Part shown: piece by piece, positions 1 to 4,704 of the stretch | How the letters are laid out: each line of letters begins with the position of its first letter | Numbering within the stretch: position 1 is the first letter of the stretch | NCBI GenBank assembly: GCA_031257415.1 | Contig: JAIROR010000050.1 | Location: 1 to 8,390 of the forward strand | DNA length: 8,390 bases | From: Holosporales bacterium | GTDB lineage: Bacteria; Pseudomonadota; Alphaproteobacteria; RUG11792 | Reading direction: 5' to 3' | Made by a program: the position numbers and the translations under genes | Notes under the pieces: generated by a model | Seen by the model: the letters and a program-made list of their open reading frames with translations, nothing else | What the model was told of the DNA's origin: nothing | Databases searched by the model: none

Positions 1-174
1 AAATATTTGATAGAAGAGTATATCTGAGCGCAGTAAACATCACCTTACCGTAAAAGATTAAGTCGCCCCCGCCACCCTCATTCTCTCAGTATCTCATAAA
101 AGAGTTAATAAATGGTTAACGTTAGAGGGAAATGTTGGGGTTTCTGCAAGATTGTGAAAAAAGATAATAGTTGT

Positions 175-212
175 GCAAAACCAATCCAGAAGCCGTCTTC
201 GATTGGTTTTGC
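175..212. repeat. 12-bp perfect inverted repeat
   Basis: GCAAAACCAATC at 175-186 is perfectly complementary to GATTGGTTTTGC at 201-212. The 14-base interior can fold further, pairing GAAG (189-192) with CTTC (197-200) around CCGT. It overlaps the start of the first 66-bp unit, so that unit carries two hairpins. The right arm recurs in unit 3 without the partner arm. No T-run follows on either strand, so it does not look like a simple terminator. Confidence 0.7.
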
Positions 213-389
213 TCCAAATATCCACTTTAAAAACGTATGTTTTTAAAGTTTTGTAGTGTCGTCTCCGGTCGATTTCATTCCAAATACCCACTTTAAAAGC
301 GAATGCTTTTAAAGTTTTATAGTGTCGTCTTCGATTGGTTTTGCTCAAAATAACCTAACTTAAATATCTGTGATTTTTAAGTTTTATCA
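192..389. repeat. 66-bp tandem repeat, three copies, hairpin in each
   Basis: Three consecutive units start at 192, 258 and 324, a period of exactly 66 bp. Units 1 and 2 differ at about 13 of 66 positions by eye, nearly all transitions. Units 1 and 3 share an identical 21-base block (194-214 and 326-346). Each unit carries a palindrome in the same register: an 11-bp perfect stem with loop GTAT at 224-249, an 11-bp perfect stem with loop GAAT at 290-315, and a 12-bp stem with one mismatch at 357-383. Between units 1 and 2 one stem pair changes from A-T (233/240) to G-C (299/306), a compensated change that keeps the helix intact. This suggests a structured RNA or a palindromic element rather than a coding repeat. 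The third unit ends about 95 bp before the next gene. Confidence 0.85.
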
Positions 390-475
390 GGAGAGGAGTA
401 GCCTGAAATAAAGAAATTGCTCAATTTAATTATTAATGATAAACTCGTCGTTGATAATGTGTTTTTATTTTTACA

Positions 476-480
476 AAGGA
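476..480 (+). promoter_or_regulatory. Ribosome binding site for the gene at 485
   Basis: AAGGA sits four bases before the ATG at 485 and supports that start. A possible -10 box GATAAT lies at 453-458 but has no good -35 partner, so I do not call a promoter. Confidence 0.6.
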
Positions 481-484
481 TTTT

Positions 485-1795
485 ATGAATAGATTGTTTA
501 TTTGGGGGAATTTAATGTTGGGCATTTTTGGAATGTTCGATATTCAGGCAACGGAGACTGATAATTCAATGAAGACTGCCAATTATTATTGTGCGCGACA
601 AGATCAGGAAAATGCGATTGCTCCTAATCCATTGCCTGCTGTGGGGAAGGCATACAAAATTACAAGTGAAGGGATATATTTTGAAAATGACATCGGTTTG
701 AAAAGTAACATCGGTTTTAAAAATGACATCTGGTCACGCAGGTTTCTAGGCCCATTCAGTTTCAATAGCAATATAGGAACAGATCTGCGGGCTTTTGGGG
801 AAATCACGGACAAATTATCAATGGAAGAACGAGTATACCTAGCTAGATTTGCGAATAGTCTTGTGGCGGAAATTAATAAAATGACTTCTGTATGTGGTGT
901 TATTTTTCAAAAAGAAAGGATGAGGCCTTGTATTAGAATGGGAAGAATGATAGGCCTGTCATATGATTACATTAACGCCGAAGGAATAAGCGCTGAGGAC
1001 AAGCAAAAAAGAGAGAGAATTGTTGAAATTTTGTTTTTTGGTCCTGAAATTAAAGTAGGGAGTTGGGCTCCCTCTATTCCGAGTATTGAGCCTTTAAATA
1101 TCAGTAAGGAGGCCGTTTCAATGTGGGATTCCCTTGTTATAGGACAAATGGACGAAATTGAAGAAATCTCCAACGCCTCAAGAACAGTGCACATTATGTA
1201 TTGTTTGACCAACAACCTAATTATGTTTGATCCATTGCCTGCAGTGGGAACGAATAAAAGATACGAAATTAAAACCACCACCATACACTTATCTACTGAT
1301 AGCAGGGGAAGGCCATGCGAAACCAGGATCGGAATCATACACTGGAAGGGAATCTGGAATCAACACGATTTTCCGTTCGAGAACTGGGACATCGGAGCAG
1401 ACCTACGTGCTTTTTGGGAAATTGTGGACAAATTTCCACGGGAAGAACGAAGAGAATTAATTGAATTTATAAACAATGTTGTGGAAAAAATTAGTAAAAT
1501 TATTTGTGTGGCAGCTTGCGATTGTTATCCAAGAAGTACCCACGAGTACGTTTGTGTAGACAGATTAGCTCCCTTAGTTACTGAGTATGTTGCCGCCAAC
1601 GGAGCAGGCAATGAAAACAGAGACCTAAGGGGCAAAATTGTCGAAATTTTGTTTTTTGGCAGGGATGCCAAAGAAGGAGACTTGAAATCCCTTATTACTA
1701 GTAATGATTGGAAAAACAAAAAAGTTAGCAAATGCAGTAATGCCGCAAGGATGGTGGTTTTTATGTATGAATTAACCAACGTGCTCCGCCTATAG
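485..1795 (+). CDS. Exported two-unit duplicated protein of unknown function
   Basis: This 436-aa protein starts with a plausible Sec signal peptide (a hydrophobic stretch over residues 3-20, likely cleaved near Ala22). The rest is two diverged copies of one ~200-residue unit, about 48-246 and 249-432. Matching landmarks are NPLPAVG/DPLPAVG (48/249), IGTDLRAF/IGADLRAF (97/303), an identical VEILFFG (180/386), SNASR/SNAAR (229/418) and MYCLTN/MYELTN (238/428). The DNA of the VEILFFG block is almost unchanged (1020-1042 and 1638-1660), so the duplication may be recent or the block constrained. Copy 1 also has a six-residue tandem repeat at residues 68-85. Several cysteines occur after the signal peptide. 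I recognise no family. A secreted or periplasmic host-interface protein is an inference from the signal peptide and the lack of housekeeping motifs. It stands alone on its strand. Confidence 0.85.
   Translation: MNRLFIWGNLMLGIFGMFDIQATETDNSMKTANYYCARQDQENAIAPNPLPAVGKAYKITSEGIYFENDIGLKSNIGFKNDIWSRRFLGPFSFNSNIGTDLRAFGEITDKLSMEERVYLARFANSLVAEINKMTSVCGVIFQKERMRPCIRMGRMIGLSYDYINAEGISAEDKQKRERIVEILFFGPEIKVGSWAPSIPSIEPLNISKEAVSMWDSLVIGQMDEIEEISNASRTVHIMYCLTNNLIMFDPLPAVGTNKRYEIKTTTIHLSTDSRGRPCETRIGIIHWKGIWNQHDFPFENWDIGADLRAFWEIVDKFPREERRELIEFINNVVEKISKIICVAACDCYPRSTHEYVCVDRLAPLVTEYVAANGAGNENRDLRGKIVEILFFGRDAKEGDLKSLITSNDWKNKKVSKCSNAARMVVFMYELTNVLRL
686..733 (+). repeat. 18-bp in-frame tandem repeat
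   Basis: Units begin at 686, 704 and 722; the third is partial. They encode NDIGLK, SNIGFK and NDIWSR in the first half of the two-unit exported protein. The second half lacks this expansion, so it probably arose after the internal duplication. Confidence 0.75.
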
Positions 1796-1800
1796 AAGGC

Positions 1801-1903
1801 ATCTGGCCCCCCACACTCAAATACCAAAAGATTGCCAGAGAAGAGGCAAGTTGCCGGAGATTCTTCCGAACTTGAAAGATCCACAATCTTTTGGTGGCCA
1901 GGT
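1801..1903. repeat. Long interrupted inverted repeat between convergent genes
   Basis: ACCAAAAGATT (1824-1834) is perfectly complementary to AATCTTTTGGT (1885-1895). Outside it, ATCTGGCC (1801-1808) pairs with GGCCAGGT (1896-1903) with one G-U wobble. A small inner hairpin, GGCA-AGT-TGCC, lies at 1846-1856. The structure nearly fills the gap between the stop at 1795 and the convergent stop at 1923. It could end transcription in both directions or stabilise 3' ends, but neither strand shows a clean T-tract. A small palindromic insertion is another possibility. Confidence 0.6.
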
Positions 1904-1922
1904 TATGCAACACTCTTCATTA

Positions 1923-2600
1923 TTATGTAAAATTAAAGACTCCATATCCATAATCAAAGGCGGTTATGCTATTGCCAACTAGTTCTCCATCCCTGCCATA
2001 GCTCTTATATGTTTCAGTGCCTTTTTCGGCATTGAACGCAAACATATAGAAATACTTGCTTGAATGATAATCTGAAAACATAATTCTTACGGTTTCGAAC
2101 TCAGAGACTCTTGTTACTTGCGGAAGCGTCGCCGGGCCTTTATCAATTTTTTTGGTATATTTAACTTCTATTATCGTTAATTTATCTATATCACCTGCGA
2201 ACATAGCGTTCGTTATTTTCATAACGTTAAAATGGTTCTCAACGATGAGAAGAATAGGAGCCGCCTCGACGACGTACTTTTCGGCAGAATGCAAAGTGAA
2301 TCCAGAAGCGTCAGAATATATGGCCCCACCGATCTTAACGTGAACAGCGAATAGGTTTTCCCCCTCCTTTTTGCCACCTCCGAATCCTGTATCCTCACTG
2401 AATTTTGGATCGCCAAACAACAAGGTATTCGTTCCTGTGAAGTCTCCCTCTTTCCCCACTCGAACCATTAAATGCGGAACTTGCAGATTGCCATCCGCTC
2501 GCTCTCTCTCCAGATCCCACAACCTCTCATAGCCTGCATCAACTATTCCCTGAAGTTGTATTCTTCGGGGCCTATTCCTTTCATAACTAGGCAGAGCCAT
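1923..2600 (-). CDS. Hypothetical protein, 225 aa, beta-rich C-terminus
   Basis: The product begins MALPSYERN and has no signal peptide or membrane segment. The first 60 residues are rich in Arg and Glu. A Gly-rich stretch follows (residues 72-80, GFGGGKKEG), and the last 140 residues alternate in a pattern suggesting beta strands and end in FNFT. The start is supported by a purine-rich AGGAAAGGG sequence about nine bases upstream and by an open frame with few low-complexity signs. I do not recognise the family. The opening MALPSY, the segment around 130-148 (TNAMFAGDIDKL..) and the final strand loosely recall Hcp, the type VI secretion tube protein, but the usual Hcp motifs are not clear and there are no other secretion genes nearby, so this is only a guess. 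It converges with the two-unit exported protein gene and diverges from fabI. Confidence 0.75.
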   Translation of the reverse strand: MALPSYERNRPRRIQLQGIVDAGYERLWDLERERADGNLQVPHLMVRVGKEGDFTGTNTLLFGDPKFSEDTGFGGGKKEGENLFAVHVKIGGAIYSDASGFTLHSAEKYVVEAAPILLIVENHFNVMKITNAMFAGDIDKLTIIEVKYTKKIDKGPATLPQVTRVSEFETVRIMFSDYHSSKYFYMFAFNAEKGTETYKSYGRDGELVGNSITAFDYGYGVFNFT

Positions 2601-2922
2601 CTAGTTTTTCCCTTTCCTGAAAGGCTTTCCCAACGCCATACACATAATGCTAGCACGATAAAAAAGGCACCATCAAGAGAATAGTGCAGCTTATTTTTTA
2701 AATTCAAAATCTCATGGCGGGCCAAGATCAAAGGCAAGTAATAATCTAGAGAAAAAGCAATCTTATGAAATCAGCCCAGGAATTGCCAAAAGAAAAACCA
2801 AGTCTTTTTTTAATCATCACCCACACATCTTCGCGATCATCTTGTTCGTGATTGGAAATGGGTATATAGACTCTGACGCACAATTGCTGTTAGAATAGCT
2901 GGTATGTGTTGAGTTGAAGCGG
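2601..2922. other. Divergent intergenic region upstream of fabI
   Basis: This ~320-bp gap must hold the promoters of the minus-strand gene ending at 2600 and of fabI. It contains a T-run at 2804-2811. On the plus strand a weak pair, TAGACT (2867-2872) and TAGAAT (2891-2896), spaced 18 bp, could drive fabI. On the minus strand I see no convincing promoter. Short open frames here on both strands lack features of real genes. No RNA gene or strong inverted repeat is visible. Confidence 0.45.
2867..2896 (+). promoter_or_regulatory. Weak candidate fabI promoter
   Basis: TAGACT and TAGAAT each match four or five of the six sigma70 consensus bases and are 18 bp apart. A transcript would begin around 2903, shortly before the likely start codon. 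Such matches are common by chance in AT-rich DNA. Confidence 0.25.
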
Positions 2923-3714
2923 ATGTGTAGCGTGTTGGAGATGGGCAAGGTTATAATAATGGGGATGGCAAATAAATTCTCTATAGCGTATGGAATTGCG
3001 AAAGAGTTGCGGGACAATGGAGCAGAATTAATTTTCACTGTAGCGAGTGACTATTTCCGAACAAAGATAAAGCCGATTATTGATGATGATTTCCCTGGCA
3101 GTGAAATCTTTATTTGCAATGTGACCGAGCATGACGGAGTGCAGAAGGCTTTTCAGGAAATACAGAAAAGTTGTGGTTGTGTGAAAGGAATTCTGCATTC
3201 AATAGCCTTTTCAGATAAAAATGAATTGAGGGGGCGCTATATTGATACATCCCGCAGCAATTTTACTAGTACTTTGGAAATCTCATGTTTCTCTTTCGTT
3301 GAAGTTTGCAAATGTTCTGAAGACATCATCAATAAAGAAACTGGAGGCAGCCTCTTGACCCTTTCTTATTATGGGGCAGCGAAGGCATTCCCAAATTATA
3401 ATGTCATGGGAGTCGCCAAGGCCGCCCTTGAGGCCAGCGTGATTTATGCTGCTCGAGATCTTGGAGAATTAAATATCAGGGTAAATGCAATCTCTGCTGG
3501 CCCAATTAAAACCCTTGCGGCGTCTGGAGTCGGCGACTTTTCAAAAATATTGGCGTATAACTGCAGCACATCTCCACTTAAAAGGAATGTCACTCTAGCG
3601 GATGTGGGGAAAGCGGCACTGTTCTTGCTCAGCGATATGGGAAGCGGCGTGACAGGCGAGATCATGTATGTCGATTGTGGCTGCAATGTTATTGGTATGC
3701 CCCCATTACTCTGA
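2923..3714 (+). CDS. fabI: Enoyl-[acyl-carrier-protein] reductase (NADH) FabI
   Basis: FabI reduces trans-2-enoyl-ACP to acyl-ACP, the last step of each type II fatty-acid elongation cycle in the cytoplasm. It is a short-chain dehydrogenase. The nucleotide-binding start is GKVIIMGMANKFSIAYGIA, followed by HSIAFSDKNEL. The catalytic region has the family signature Tyr-x6-Lys in PNYNVMGVAK, with the upstream Tyr in LSYYGAAKAFPNY. RVNAISAGPIKTLAASG and VTGEIMYVD follow as expected. About 263 aa is normal length. One departure is VDCG where most members have VDGG. Three starts are possible: TTG 2914, ATG 2923 and ATG 2941. I chose ATG 2923 because it leaves six residues before the first beta strand, as in related FabI proteins; no strong ribosome binding site decides this. 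The gene is convergent with lipB and only 30 bp separates their stops. Confidence 0.95.
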   Translation: MCSVLEMGKVIIMGMANKFSIAYGIAKELRDNGAELIFTVASDYFRTKIKPIIDDDFPGSEIFICNVTEHDGVQKAFQEIQKSCGCVKGILHSIAFSDKNELRGRYIDTSRSNFTSTLEISCFSFVEVCKCSEDIINKETGGSLLTLSYYGAAKAFPNYNVMGVAKAALEASVIYAARDLGELNIRVNAISAGPIKTLAASGVGDFSKILAYNCSTSPLKRNVTLADVGKAALFLLSDMGSGVTGEIMYVDCGCNVIGMPPLL

Positions 3715-3744
3715 AAGTATTTTCATGCAGGAATTCTTCGAAAA

Positions 3745-4356
3745 CTAATCAAAGGGACAAGTTTTTGTGAAGGCCGCCTTGGCCTTACTTACGGAGACTT
3801 TGGTTTTCAGCATTTCAGATATTGAAGTAATAGAAATGTTTTGTATGCCGCATGGAATAATATTTTTGAATGGAGAGAGGTCGTTGTTTACATTAACACA
3901 CAATCCGTGATAGGCAATACCGTTTTCTATTTTGATTCCGACGAATCCAATTTTCATGCCGTCTGAGAAGCCACCGGGGGTATTGTCCGAAACCCAAACT
4001 CCTCTGCCATCAGAAGACCTACTGCCAATAATTCCGAATTCCTTCAGAGAATCAATTATCCATTTTTCAAGTATATCCACGTATGTGCCAACATTAATAT
4101 TTCTTTCTCTGAGATTTATAACTGGATATACGATAAGTTGCCCTGGATTATGGATTGTTACGCGCCCACCTCTTGAGGAGTGGTACACTTTTTCATGTGT
4201 CTTCAGAAAATCCGAATCTTCGAAACTTCTGCCGGCAGAGACGACACCTTCATGTTCCACCATAAAAACGCATTCAAACCCACTGAAGCGGGCAATATCC
4301 ATATCAATCAGAGATATGATGTATGGGGTGATTTCGTCGCAAAATATAAATTTCAA
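3745..4356 (-). CDS. lipB: Lipoyl(octanoyl) transferase LipB
   Basis: LipB transfers the octanoyl group from octanoyl-ACP to a lysine of lipoyl domains (2-oxoacid dehydrogenase E2 subunits, GcvH). LipA then adds sulfur to complete lipoate. The 203-aa product has the family blocks in order: VEHEGVVSAGR (33-43), SSRGGRVTIHNPGQ (60-73), GVWV (119-122), Lys135 in KIGFVGIK, HGLCVNV (150-156) and Cys169 in PCGI. Lys135 and Cys169 correspond to the catalytic Lys/Cys pair. The usual TYHGPGQ reads TIHNPGQ, a mild departure next to the active site. The start appears to be TTG at 4356, since the next ATG (codon 19) would remove the first strand and the frame is closed upstream at 4399. No clear Shine-Dalgarno sequence precedes it, so the exact start is uncertain. 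The substrate octanoyl-ACP comes from the pathway of the neighbouring fabI, although the two genes are convergent. Confidence 0.93.
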   Translation of the reverse strand: MKFIFCDEITPYIISLIDMDIARFSGFECVFMVEHEGVVSAGRSFEDSDFLKTHEKVYHSSRGGRVTIHNPGQLIVYPVINLRERNINVGTYVDILEKWIIDSLKEFGIIGSRSSDGRGVWVSDNTPGGFSDGMKIGFVGIKIENGIAYHGLCVNVNNDLSPFKNIIPCGIQNISITSISEMLKTKVSVSKAKAAFTKTCPFD

Positions 4357-4380
4357 TCTATTAAAATTAGAGGCAATTCG

Positions 4381-4402
4381 TTCGAGCCTAGTTCGAGCCT
4401 AG
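4381..4402. repeat. 11-bp tandem duplication
   Basis: TTCGAGCCTAG occurs twice back to back, at 4381-4391 and 4392-4402, in the leader of lipB. The duplication creates the in-frame stop (4399-4401) that closes the lipB frame upstream. It probably arose by slippage. Confidence 0.8.
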
Positions 4403-4692
4403 TCTACCCACAAACATTGCCTTCATAAAGAAGAAACAGACATTGTTGAATTGTGGTATTTCAATAGTCTCTGGTTTATAAAAAACACAGGAGCGGAAGC
4501 ATTGAGAAGTCGTTGTTTGTCTTGGCGGTGCCCGGCAAAGACCAGCAATATTATTAGTTTATTATTTCATTTCGCCCCCCAATCTGTTGCATTTTTGTCG
4601 CGCCACAACATTTTATTGCCCAAAAATATGCATTATGCCTCCAAAAAGGGTTTGAATTTGATATCATAGAAAAGGAATGTATGTTTTTTTTA

Positions 4693-4697
4693 AAGGA
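4693..4697 (+). promoter_or_regulatory. Ribosome binding site choosing the 4705 start
   Basis: AAGGA lies seven bases before ATG 4705. A second AAGGA (4672-4676) lies four bases before the in-frame ATG 4681. Both starts are therefore plausible. The downstream one gives a compact signal peptide, MNKKLLVIAGC, and has the better spacing. Eight T residues (4684-4691) lie between them. Confidence 0.6.
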
Positions 4698-4704
4698 ATA
4701 TTTC

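Larger units (their letters stand above)
1..484. other. Left intergenic region with repeats, no convincing gene
   Basis: No convincing complete gene is visible before the ATG at 485. The first 27 bases read KYLIEEYI and then stop on the plus strand, so they could be the tail of a gene that begins outside the window, but eight residues cannot be tested. Positions 94-348 on the minus strand are open for 84 codons. That frame runs through the 66-bp tandem repeat, which keeps any frame open because 66 is a multiple of three, and it has no signal peptide or recognisable domain, so I do not call it a gene. The useful content is the set of hairpins and repeats at 175-389 and the leader of the gene starting at 485. 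Confidence 0.6.
4357..4704. other. Divergent intergenic region between lipB and the surface protein
   Basis: About 350 bp with no convincing gene. It holds an 11-bp tandem duplication next to lipB (4381-4402), a near-palindrome TTGTCGCGCCACAA at 4595-4608, and the leader of the large outer-membrane protein with two possible start codons. A weak promoter-like pair, TTGCAT (4587-4592) and TTTTAT (4611-4616), faces the surface protein gene. A 72-codon plus-strand frame at 4451-4669 has no protein-like features and I leave it out. No tRNA or other RNA gene is recognisable. Confidence 0.5.

Noticed and set aside
94..348. Minus-strand 84-codon frame with 22-residue repeats
   Set aside because: The frame is kept open by a 66-bp repeat that is a multiple of three; there is no domain or good start context, and the compensated hairpin change argues for a non-coding role.
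175..389. CRISPR array
   Set aside because: Only three diverged units with no spacer/repeat division and palindromes at the centre; the whole 66-bp unit repeats.
2543..2737. Minus-strand 64-codon frame overlapping the start of the 225-aa gene
   Set aside because: It has a hydrophobic stretch but no continuation into a signal peptide plus mature domain, and overlaps the better-supported gene by 58 bases.
3715..3744. Possible shared terminator between fabI and lipB
   Set aside because: Only a 5-bp TTTTC/GAAAA pairing with a long loop can be drawn, too weak to call.
4381..4415. tRNA T-arm-like sequence (GTTCGAGCC followed by CTACCCACAA)
   Set aside because: The stem is imperfect and no matching acceptor, D-arm or anticodon arm exists upstream; the lipB gene occupies that space.
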